Source of the DNA: Pseudoalteromonas rubra
GTDB lineage: Bacteria > Pseudomonadota > Gammaproteobacteria > Enterobacterales > Alteromonadaceae
Length of the DNA stretch: 55,807 bases
Assembly (NCBI RefSeq): GCF_005887095.1
Contig: NZ_PNCI01000006.1
Location: 1-55,807, forward strand
Direction: 5' to 3'
The notes under the pieces are model-generated. The model saw only the letters and a program-made list of their open reading frames with translations. It was not told the origin of the DNA and did no database searches. Numbering within the stretch: the first letter of the stretch is position 1; each line of letters opens with the position of its first letter. Shown one piece after another: positions 9,901 to 16,324 of the stretch. A program made the position numbers and the translations under genes.

Positions 9901-10085
9901 TGAGCGGCGCTGCCGCTGGGGTAGGCCACACTGATCTGTACTGTGTCCGGGTCTTGTTGCGGAAAGCCTTCTTTGCGCAGACTACCGGCGCTGCTTAGCC
10001 CCAACAGAATAACCGCCAGCATAAGCAGGTTGGCCGCGACCGGGTTTTTGGCAAACCAGGCAATGATTGAAAAACGTTCAGTCAT
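6936..10085 (-). CDS. RND-family efflux pump inner-membrane protein
   Basis: A 1049-residue protein of the AcrB/MexB superfamily, normal full length. It starts with the usual short cytoplasmic end and first membrane helix (FAKNPVAANLLMLAVILLG). Two large periplasmic loops each follow a first helix of a half, and clusters of membrane helices lie at about 330-475 and 860-1040. Proton-relay acidic residues are visible in the fourth helix (GIVVDDAVVVGE). It uses proton motive force to export toxic compounds with the membrane fusion protein next to it; an outer-membrane TolC would come from elsewhere. It overlaps the upstream fusion gene by eight bases. The divergent sequence fits the VexH/MexK-like side of the family, and substrates cannot be predicted. 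Confidence 0.95.
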   Translation of the reverse strand: MTERFSIIAWFAKNPVAANLLMLAVILLGLSSAGSLRKEGFPQQDPDTVQISVAYPSGSAAQAEQGIAIAIENALESVKGIKRVTTTASASNVQVLVEKTSQHDLDTLQRDIKNQVDAIYNLPEDAEKPVITTAQREQEVIRVQLFGALSTQTLQTLGSQLADDLLAQPNIAKLNQNDHRDPLVAIEIDEARLQAYQLSFSDVAEAINQYSGTALTTSLRNPDKVLRLKAAEQALYASDFASIVVATTAAGKSIRLSDVATLQDTFADDSFHLARFNGHPTYGITIVMDEYGDMSKSVAQAKAVVAQWQSKLPEGASLITWYDNSKLITERLSLLSLNALSGIALVFMVLALFLNLKVAFWVAAGLPFVFFGSLYFMTEPYTGMTLNEMTTFGFIMALGIVVDDAVVVGESIYTTRKRFGDTLSNTIKGTHLVAVPTLFGVLTTVAAFAALANISGGLGVLYAQFGTVVTLCLLLSVVESKLILPTHLAHIHTRQKPQKQPNRIAVLWHRVQQKADGLLTGFNQRLYKPALERVMHFRYAALMGFVALFFLAISLITQGMVRVGFFPGLPADTITATMTLYNDASFGQTARNLDQLEAQLYQAEQQLLDEQNISHIASVSVSATGDQSGTLNVELVGTQPYTLSELAKRWRAIAGTPEASKTLHIQEQLARVSNFKVELKSTSDETLEAAEATLQQALRDISGVHSIDSSLAPGEATMRFEVTEEGEMRGFTTQLLARQLLQAFGGEVVQRYMRNKDEVKVRVRYPLDERSEQGDVLAARVRAPDGRTVPLGNVAKVIYTSEVQSITRINGVRAVTVSAAVNKTQLTPTELVAKLEQSVVPELRAQYPDLTLHFAGEAEHQKEATDSMSSAYLLALLAIYALLAIPLKSYWQPLIIMSVIPFGFVGAILGHWGLGLTLSILSLNGILALSGVVINDSLLLVSQFNRYRNEGKTMQNALLEACTGRLRAILLTSLTTFAGLYPILGETSQQAQFLIPAAASLGYGILFATAITLFLIPVLLLISHDIANLMCRFSPIRTEHVPHDQRHFS

Positions 10086-11277
10086 GGGCGCGCTCCTCTG
10101 TCACTGGGGTGACTTTCATGCCGTCGAGGTAGGCACTGAGCGGGCGTAGCACTATGTTAGCCTGGTGCATGCCTCTACGGGCCTTGATATAAACGGCGCC
10201 GTGCTGGCGAAACTGGATCTGCGGGGTAAAGTGCGCCAGGCGATTTTCCTCATCGACATACCAGACATGATTTTGCTGCGACAGCGCTGACGCGGGAATG
10301 CGCCACAGGTCGTTTTGCTCCGCGCCCTCAATGTACACCTCCATATAGCTGCCAAAGTACAACGGCTGAGCCTGATCTAAGGGGTTGTCTACGCTGACAA
10401 TGGCCAGGCGCTGGCGCGACTGAGGGTCAATATGCTGACTCAGACGCGTCACCCGGCCATGCCATTGTGTATCTGCGGTATCGCTTGTGGCATCGTTGAG
10501 AGTAACCGACCAGCCACCTTCGGGCATTGCCTGAGCGGGCAGGTGCTGCCATTGCTCGGCGCTGAGTTCAACGGATACTTCGGCCTGCGCTGTGCTGTAA
10601 AGTGTGGCAATGGGGCTGCCCGGTTGGACATAACTGCCAGGCTGTACCGAGCGCGTGACTATGGTGGCATCAAAGGGCAGAGTAAACTGGCTGGCGGCCA
10701 GGTTGTACCGGGCACTTTGCAGCTGCGCTTTCGCTAAACTTAGCTGCGTGGCCACAACGTCTTGCTGCGGTGCACGTAAAGACGACAAGATCCCATTACT
10801 GTCGGTGCTGGCCAGCTGGCGCCACTGCGCCTTGTTTGGCGAGCTCTGTAGCTTTTCTTCTTCCGCATCCAGTCTGGCTTGTGCCAGCGATACTTCGGCA
10901 CTGGCCAGCGCTTGTTGCAACTGGGTGTCGTCTATGCGTGCCAGTACCGTCCCGGACGACAGACGTGCTCCTTGCTTAAAGTCTGGGTGTAGCTGAGTCA
11001 CCCGGCCGCCCACCTCGCTACTGAGCGTCAGTGCGTGAGTGGCCCTGACTGTGCCATACGCGGTAATGACCCGAGTGTAACTGGCTGCCTGCACTGGGGT
11101 GACCGTGACTTGAGGCAGGCTCAGGGTAGCGCCCGTTTGTTGGCGTTGCTCAGAGCCAGGCTGAGGCTGGGCCTGCGCCTCGGCACCACCCAGAGAGGGG
11201 ATTGCAAAAACAATGGCAGCACACAGGCCACAAAAAGCCAGCTGGGTAATGAGTAAACGGTTGTTGAGTAACGTCAT
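10078..11277 (-). CDS. RND efflux membrane fusion protein (HlyD family)
   Basis: A 399-residue periplasmic adaptor and the first gene of the minus-strand efflux operon. The N-terminus has a hydrophobic signal segment (about 7-30). The lipoyl half-motif GGRVTQLHPDFKQGARLSSG and its partner TIVTRSVQPGSYVQPGSPI bracket an alpha-helical hairpin rich in Ala, Gln and Leu (about 110-200). A beta-barrel domain and a membrane-proximal domain follow. It links the RND pump to an outer-membrane channel. No lipobox cysteine is seen after the signal segment, so it is probably held by an uncleaved anchor. Confidence 0.92.
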   Translation of the reverse strand: MTLLNNRLLITQLAFCGLCAAIVFAIPSLGGAEAQAQPQPGSEQRQQTGATLSLPQVTVTPVQAASYTRVITAYGTVRATHALTLSSEVGGRVTQLHPDFKQGARLSSGTVLARIDDTQLQQALASAEVSLAQARLDAEEEKLQSSPNKAQWRQLASTDSNGILSSLRAPQQDVVATQLSLAKAQLQSARYNLAASQFTLPFDATIVTRSVQPGSYVQPGSPIATLYSTAQAEVSVELSAEQWQHLPAQAMPEGGWSVTLNDATSDTADTQWHGRVTRLSQHIDPQSRQRLAIVSVDNPLDQAQPLYFGSYMEVYIEGAEQNDLWRIPASALSQQNHVWYVDEENRLAHFTPQIQFRQHGAVYIKARRGMHQANIVLRPLSAYLDGMKVTPVTEERAHD

Positions 11278-11422
11278 GATGAACTCTCTGAATAAGCACT
11301 TAGGTTTGCCCGCCGATTTTTGATGCGGGTAAAAAGTAACCGCCAGTCTAAAGAGTGTGCGGTTAAAGGCGGGTTAAAGAGATTGTCGGTCACTACAAGT
11401 CTTTGATTAGACTGTGAAGAAG

Positions 11423-11447
11423 AAAAAAACCGCAGGTAGGACTACGG
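11423..11447 (-). terminator. intrinsic terminator after the di-heme peroxidase gene
   Basis: On the minus strand a six-base-pair stem (CCGTAG / CTGCGG, one G-U pair) is followed by seven T residues. It lies about 55 bases past the peroxidase stop codon. Confidence 0.6.
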
Positions 11448-11501
11448 CTATGGGGGTTGATATCACGGCTGATATCTACTGGGCAAAACAGAGCGAGGAC
11501 T

Positions 11502-13772
11502 CTAGTTTGGCTTGCGGTTCTGTTTATGATCTTTTGGGCGGTCAGGACGAATGAGGTCGACCTGAATACTCACCCCCTCATTCTGGCCATCACCTGAGAG
11601 CAAAAAGTAGTACCAGCCTGGGGCTGCGCCGTCGATACGCAGAAACTCAGTGTTATCTGCTGAGCGTGAGACAAAGGTATACATGCTGGTGCTGGGCCAG
11701 AAGTTGCTAACAAACAGGTCGCTGTTGCCAGCGCCGTGTCGGGTACGAACTTCCAGCGTGCTACCCGGTTCAGTCACTTTGACAAAAAAGTAACTGTCAC
11801 CAGAGGATGCACATTGGGCGCGGCCAGGCATAAGCTCAGCGTAGCCACTGGGCAGACCCTGCTCACAGGCATTGACGATATCGCGGGGTTGCTCACCGGG
11901 CTCACGCAGGGCGCTGTCGATACCCGCTGCAATTGTCAGTCCTTCATAGCCCTGCGGATCCAACACAGAAACAAAGTGGCGGCCCCGATTTACGGTCACT
12001 TTCAGCACCTGCTCGGTGCCTGTGCCACGCGATATTGCCTGAGCATTGGCCGTACTGGCCCATTGGTCGGGGTTGTAAAACAGGCGAGGGCGTCCTGCGC
12101 CACCACGGCTGCTGAAATACAAGGTGGTGTTATCCTGTGCGACATCCACATAAAAATAATGGGCTTTGCCCGAGATACATTCACCCTGCGCCAGCAACAA
12201 GCGGCTGCCAGTTACCGCCGTGTCGCCCTGACGGCAGTCTGCGGGCAGATACAAGGGCACACCCTGATAGTTTTTGGCAAACAGTTGCAGGCCATCCGGA
12301 TCGCCTTCCTGTGGTTGCGGCAGCCAGGCCATGAGGCACTCAGCTTGCTTTACACATGGATCGGTCAGGGCCTTCATAAAGTTGACCAAGTCCGCTTTTT
12401 CCTGAGTGCTCAGCTCCAGCTTGCGCAGTACCGGGGCACCGTCGGCAATTTCATCGTCAATGATTTTAGCGGCGGCATCGGTGTGCTGTCGGGTGTCGGG
12501 GAATAAGTCGACACAATTTTCTATGTCTTTGAATTGCGGTTGTCTGCACCAGCCCTGGTTGTCTATGTAGTCATCTAATACCGCATGGTAATAATCGTAA
12601 TGCTCGACCACTTCCTCCAGCGTATCGTAGCTGCCCGCATGCCCATACGGGCCGGTGACCTCGACGTTCAGCAAGGTCGTGGAGCGAAAGCTGTAGATAT
12701 CATCCAGGCTTTGGTTGCGCAGCAAACGGCCGCGATCATTGCTTTCATCGCCAGGCTCACCTATCCCTGGCCCAATCTGCGGAAATGCCAGGCGGTGGTG
12801 GTTGGTGCCTTTGGTCTGACTAAAGCTGTCGGTATTGTGACAGCCAATGCACTGGGTGGGCAAGAAATCAGGTTCGCTGCCACCATCTGATGGTGGAGGC
12901 GGCATATACAAATACAGGTAGGCCCCGCGCTTTTCGGATTCACTCAGCGCGTTTTTATCGCCCTGAACGTAGCGGTTCCAGGGGTTGTCGGTAAAATTCA
13001 TCGACTGCTGGTAAGCTGCCAGTGCGCGGGTGATATTATCAAAAGTAACGATTTCTTCGGCGCTTTTATCGCCATAGACCGCGGCAAAATAGTCCCGCCA
13101 CTGGTTGCGAAACAGCTCGCCCCGGGCGCTGCCATAGTTGCCGATACGTGCTGCCAGATGGGCCCTGACGGCTTCATTGGGCGCGCCTTTCATAAACTCA
13201 AAGCCCTGCATTTCTGAGGGGGTAACGACCGGAAAGCGCGCTTGTGCCGCTAACAAAGAGTCACCCGCATTGGGGTCGGCTTCACCATGCGGCACATCCG
13301 GCGTACTTATTCCCTGCTCGGGGTTCAGCCAGTCCAGAAACTCCACCCGGGCATCACGAAACAAACTGCGTTTATGCACCCAGGCATTGAAAATACTGGG
13401 CGAGTTGCGTGGCACATAAAATTGCCCTGTGGTGGTTTTACGGCCCGGTCCTAGTACATCCGGGTCTTGCGCCAGCGTGCCCACAGGCAGGGAGAGACCA
13501 TCACCGCCACCCAGATAAGGATGGTGACAGCTGGCGCAGGCGACTTGCTTATCGCCACTGAGCGCTTTACTAAAAAACAGCAGCTTACCCAGTTTGACTT
13601 CGGGGTCATCGACGCCGGGTAAGTCAAAGCCGTTATCGGGTTTGCCTGTCAGGCCATGCTGAGCAATAAGCTCAGTGAGTGCCTGATCTAAGTCATCAGG
13701 GATAGGCAGCGCGTGTGCGTTAAACACGCTGCCCAGCAAAAGTGCAATGGCACCAGTTTTAACCTTTCTCAT
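11502..13772 (-). CDS. di-heme cytochrome c peroxidase-like protein with PPC-type C-terminus
   Basis: A 756-residue exported protein. A signal peptide (VFNAHA cleavage region, about residue 21) is followed by a di-heme peroxidase domain of the CcpA/MauG class. The first heme motif is CASCH (79-83) and the second CIGCH (about 307-311). The sequence between them shows the family pattern (RNSPSIFNAW, FLDWLNPEQG). The family is usually about 330-480 residues. Here about 280 extra residues follow, with two similar beta-rich repeats (QGECISGKAHYFYVDV and RAQCASSGDSYFFVKV) that resemble bacterial pre-peptidase C-terminal domains, often used for secretion or surface attachment. It probably acts on peroxide or oxidises another substrate in the periplasm or outside the cell. 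Confidence 0.88.
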   Translation of the reverse strand: MRKVKTGAIALLLGSVFNAHALPIPDDLDQALTELIAQHGLTGKPDNGFDLPGVDDPEVKLGKLLFFSKALSGDKQVACASCHHPYLGGGDGLSLPVGTLAQDPDVLGPGRKTTTGQFYVPRNSPSIFNAWVHKRSLFRDARVEFLDWLNPEQGISTPDVPHGEADPNAGDSLLAAQARFPVVTPSEMQGFEFMKGAPNEAVRAHLAARIGNYGSARGELFRNQWRDYFAAVYGDKSAEEIVTFDNITRALAAYQQSMNFTDNPWNRYVQGDKNALSESEKRGAYLYLYMPPPPSDGGSEPDFLPTQCIGCHNTDSFSQTKGTNHHRLAFPQIGPGIGEPGDESNDRGRLLRNQSLDDIYSFRSTTLLNVEVTGPYGHAGSYDTLEEVVEHYDYYHAVLDDYIDNQGWCRQPQFKDIENCVDLFPDTRQHTDAAAKIIDDEIADGAPVLRKLELSTQEKADLVNFMKALTDPCVKQAECLMAWLPQPQEGDPDGLQLFAKNYQGVPLYLPADCRQGDTAVTGSRLLLAQGECISGKAHYFYVDVAQDNTTLYFSSRGGAGRPRLFYNPDQWASTANAQAISRGTGTEQVLKVTVNRGRHFVSVLDPQGYEGLTIAAGIDSALREPGEQPRDIVNACEQGLPSGYAELMPGRAQCASSGDSYFFVKVTEPGSTLEVRTRHGAGNSDLFVSNFWPSTSMYTFVSRSADNTEFLRIDGAAPGWYYFLLSGDGQNEGVSIQVDLIRPDRPKDHKQNRKPN

Positions 13773-14080
13773 GTTGATCTTCCTTTCACTACAGTTGCTT
13801 ATTTGTGCGGACGAAGCCGGGTCAAAGATTAAGCTAACGTTTGTTAGGTTAAATAAAGGTTAAAGCTGATTTGGGTATAAATGTTCCCAATTGGGAAATA
13901 ATGCGTTCAGAAAAATGGTTTGATCAAAACATGAGCTATTTTTATAACTGTTTTTTAATGAATGATTATTTATTAAACTTGGTTTGATTTAAATAAATAT
14001 TTCATCTATTTGGGCTTTGTACGACTATAAAAACCTGATACTGTTGCCGCGACTTATGTAACTAACCAAAGGAAATTAAG

Positions 14081-14239
14081 ATGTTACTTAAACTAAGCAA
14101 AAAGACCGTTAAAAACCTTAACACCACTTCTGCTAAACTAAACCCACAGCAAACCCCGCAAGTTGCTGGTGGTACTAACCTGGACACACTTATGTGTCTG
14201 AGAACCATGCAGTGCCCGCAAACCTGGCAGTGCGCTTAA
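14081..14239 (+). CDS. double-glycine leader peptide, candidate RiPP precursor
   Basis: A 52-residue frame with a clear ribosome binding site (AAGGAA seven bases before the ATG). The N-terminal 31 residues are basic and polar (MLLKLSKKTVKNLN...) and end QTPQVAGG, a classic double-glycine leader. The remaining 21 residues are a short tail with three cysteines (TNLDTLMC, MQC, WQC) and several Thr. This is the layout of natural-product precursors trimmed and exported by peptidase-containing ABC transporters, and it resembles peptides annotated as class I lanthipeptides in Pseudoalteromonas. No modifying enzyme or transporter lies nearby, so it is an orphan precursor or is processed in trans. A stem-loop terminator follows at 14317. 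Confidence 0.75.
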   Translation: MLLKLSKKTVKNLNTTSAKLNPQQTPQVAGGTNLDTLMCLRTMQCPQTWQCA

Positions 14240-14316
14240 TGACTATTGTATGACCGGCTCAGGGCGACCTGACAGGTTATACTTTTAGTTTCTTGCTAGA
14301 CAATGTTGTTGATCGT

Positions 14317-14340
14317 AGGCCAGTTTACTGGCCTGCTTTG
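14317..14340 (+). terminator. stem-loop terminator after the peptide gene
   Basis: A perfect seven-base-pair stem (AGGCCAG / CTGGCCT) with a four-base TTTA loop, followed by GCTTTG. It lies about 80 bases past the stop of the small peptide gene. The T run is interrupted, so strength is uncertain. Confidence 0.55.
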
Positions 14341-14744
14341 TGTTTCTAAGCGCTGTGTCGTGATTCAGAAATGCCTCTCCTCTATCTCATCTTAAAAGAG
14401 CAAATTTGGTAAACATCTCTCGCAAAACACTCTCTGATATAGAAAACGACCGTGGAAACTATAAAACGGAAGTATTAAACAAAGCCTGCTAGCCATTTGA
14501 TTTGAAGGTTGGTCTGCTCCCTATGTCTCCAACCATGCTAATAGCCCTGTTAGAGGAGAATGCGCACTCTGAAGGGGGAATCTAGGTTAGCCGATTTTAA
14601 GTCTTTGTTAAAACTTGAGATATCAGGTGCCTAAGAGGTCGAATTGATAGTGTTTGCACTACAATTGCATGAGCTGTCTGTATAATATTGCGGTTCATAT
14701 TGAGGTTAATGTGTGCTTTAGCAAATTGCTGTGCGCTAAGGTAA

Positions 14745-14778
14745 AAGTGCATCTATGGATATATTCATAAATGCACTT
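14745..14778. repeat. near-perfect 34-bp palindrome, copy 1
   Basis: The outer arms AAGTGCAT and ATGCACTT are exact complements and the centre (CTATGGATATATTCATAA) is nearly self-complementary. The 26 bases from 14753 recur at 15009 with one change. It could be a bidirectional terminator or a miniature mobile element. Confidence 0.7.
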
Positions 14779-15008
14779 AATAAACTGAGTGTTGTATTCA
14801 ATATCTTCTGGCGAGTCACTTGGGCGGCAAAGACACGCTTTCAGCACTGTAAACTTTTGGAGGCAAGTCTGGGCTATTAGCGCTAAATGACTGTAGTGGC
14901 AAGTCAAGAGCGTCCAATGCCTACAGAGGTACTGCTAAGCAGGCCGTTTGGAATGGTATGTGTTCATTTGATCATTCCTTCTCGACCAACTCGGTTGACG
15001 GACAACAC

Positions 15009-15034
15009 CTATGGATATATTCATAAATGTACTT
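15009..15034. repeat. second copy of the palindrome core
   Basis: It matches 25 of 26 bases of the copy at 14753-14778. Here the outer arms differ: short ACGGA and TCCGT arms about 10 bases outside the core replace AAGTGCAT/ATGCACTT. Confidence 0.7.
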
Positions 15035-15194
15035 CCGTAAAAAGCTTATCAATCACTGCCTTTTTCGAGTCCACTTAGTTGATTGTACAACTGGGCAGGT
15101 CGTACAAGCTAATGCTCTCACTAAACTGTTTGTTTGAGTGATATTAAATCTCATACTTTCAATTCCTTTGCGTGCGGGAATTCTTAGTAGAAGC

Positions 15195-15323
15195 TCAACC
15201 CTTAAGCTTTTCTGTTTTCCCTGGATCAATTAATTTAGGAGGAATTCCGGGGCTGCCTACTGGCCCCCCGATACCACCACTTATTTTTTTTAAAAAGTCT
15301 TTTGGAATAATATTAGTTTTCAT
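15195..15323 (-). CDS. 42-residue double-glycine peptide, last gene of a regulator-membrane protein-peptide operon
   Basis: Read leftward from ATG at 15323 with a good ribosome binding site (GAAAGGAA, eight bases away). The peptide starts MKTNIIPKDFLKKISGG and continues with a glycine- and proline-rich tail (IGGPVGSPGIPP) and a basic end (KTEKLKG). LKKISGG is a typical double-glycine processing site, giving a predicted mature part of about 25 residues without cysteines. Its start lies inside the last codons of the membrane protein gene (11-base overlap), so it should be translationally coupled. It could be a bacteriocin or a signalling peptide. Nothing in the window processes it visibly apart from the membrane protein, whose function is unknown. 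Confidence 0.7.
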   Translation of the reverse strand: MKTNIIPKDFLKKISGGIGGPVGSPGIPPKLIDPGKTEKLKG

Positions 15324-15840
15324 AGCTTAAATTCCTTTCTCTCATAGGGGTTTTAGCTGCATAGGTTAACAACGCTAGAGACATAAGTATGTGTAGAGTG
15401 GCACTCACGAAGTCTCTTACATAGAGCTTAATATAAAGTGTATTAATGACATCTTGTACATATAGCAATACTTCGATATAGGTAATACCGTTGATGATAA
15501 TTGATATTGTGATCAGGAAAAAAAATGCACCTTCCTGCAATGAAAAGTAATGCTTTTCATACACATTATTAAAAAATTCAATGCCTGTCATTTGGTACAA
15601 CCAGCCAGCAAGTGACTTTCGATAAATTATGGGTAATAAGAAGACAAAATTCATGGCTACACACCAGATATAAAAATGCGTGTGCCAGGTCATGACGACA
15701 GGAACCATTAATTCATCGATCAGCTCTACAAATGCAAATGTAATCAAAAACCATCTGGCACACTCGTATCGCCAAGTTTTAATCAGTGCAAACAGCATAA
15801 TCGGTAGCTGCATGTAAGTAAAAAAGGTATAAATATCCAT
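15313..15840 (-). CDS. integral membrane protein of the peptide operon
   Basis: A 175-residue very hydrophobic protein with about five membrane segments (roughly 5-22, 29-50, 55-73, 103-125 and 144-162), aromatic-rich, with no family I recognise. No peptidase or ATP-binding motif is visible, so it is not a standard C39 transporter. It begins two bases after the stop of the XRE regulator and overlaps the double-glycine peptide, so the three genes form one tight operon. It may be an immunity protein, a peptide sensor or an export factor; this is inference from position. Confidence 0.7.
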   Translation of the reverse strand: MDIYTFFTYMQLPIMLFALIKTWRYECARWFLITFAFVELIDELMVPVVMTWHTHFYIWCVAMNFVFLLPIIYRKSLAGWLYQMTGIEFFNNVYEKHYFSLQEGAFFFLITISIIINGITYIEVLLYVQDVINTLYIKLYVRDFVSATLHILMSLALLTYAAKTPMRERNLSYEN

Positions 15841-15842
15841 GG

Positions 15843-16151
15843 TTAATCCTGCTTTTTAACGCTGTCCTTTTGTTCTTCTTGTGATGATGTGTCGTCCCTT
15901 TCGGGCAGAAACCCAAGATAGGCAGCAAAGATATCTTTACCGCATATCAGCATAATTTCAAACATTTGTACATGTGTTAAATCTGTGCGGCCGGATTCCC
16001 AGTTACTGATGGTACTCTGATCGACCCCCAGCTTTTTTGCCAGACCCTGTTGAGACAGACCCATTTCCAGGCGCACTCTGCGCAGAGACACCCTTACCTG
16101 GTCTCTGAATTTATTAACCTTGTCTTTCCTTAGGCTTGAGTTGTTCTTCAT
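15843..16151 (-). CDS. XRE-family helix-turn-helix regulator
   Basis: From ATG 16151 (MKNNSSLRKDK) the protein has 102 residues. A TTG at 16184 would add 11 residues; a GGGAGG lies between the two, rather far (about 13 bases) from the ATG. The DNA-binding domain is clear: VRLEMGLSQQGLAKKLGVDQSTISNWESG, a Cro/CI-type helix-turn-helix. The rest is a short acidic tail. It is the first gene of the peptide operon and probably controls it, perhaps through the inverted repeat at 16216-16245. Confidence 0.85.
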   Translation of the reverse strand: MKNNSSLRKDKVNKFRDQVRVSLRRVRLEMGLSQQGLAKKLGVDQSTISNWESGRTDLTHVQMFEIMLICGKDIFAAYLGFLPERDDTSSQEEQKDSVKKQD

Positions 16152-16215
16152 TATTGTGACCGCGCCTCCCTGACAGGCATGCAAATCGGAATCGAAAGTA
16201 ACAGACGGATGGATT

Positions 16216-16245
16216 CACAAAATGTAACAGTTGGTTAATTTTGTG
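16216..16245 (-). promoter_or_regulatory. inverted repeat upstream of the XRE regulator, candidate operator
   Basis: CACAAAAT and ATTTTGTG are exact inverted copies separated by 14 bases, 65 bases before the regulator start. An eight-base direct repeat TTGGTTAA at 16231 and 16260 lies in and beside it. Position suggests autoregulation by the XRE protein; binding is not shown. Confidence 0.4.
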
Positions 16246-16290
16246 TCAATTATATTGTTTTGGTTAACAAGATGGAGAGGGTAAGGAAGA

Positions 16291-16312
16291 GCAGGGCACG
16301 ATGGTGCCCTGC
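16291..16312 (-). terminator. stem-loop after rapA
   Basis: A perfect nine-base-pair stem (GCAGGGCAC / GTGCCCTGC) with a four-base loop, just downstream of the rapA stop. The minus strand continues TCTTCCTT, a weak T-rich tail. Confidence 0.6.
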
Positions 16313-16324
16313 GATAGGTATAAT

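Larger units (their letters stand above)
14240..15194. other. long non-coding stretch with palindromes
   Basis: Nearly 950 bases without a convincing gene. It contains a terminator-like stem (14317-14334) and two related palindromes (14745-14778 and 15009-15034). The frames at 14695-14907 and 14887-15078 contain those palindromes and show no protein-like pattern. Confidence 0.5.

Noticed and set aside
14695..15078. Two small open frames of 63-70 codons
   Set aside because: Each runs through a palindrome copy, shows no protein-like pattern and lacks a ribosome binding site.
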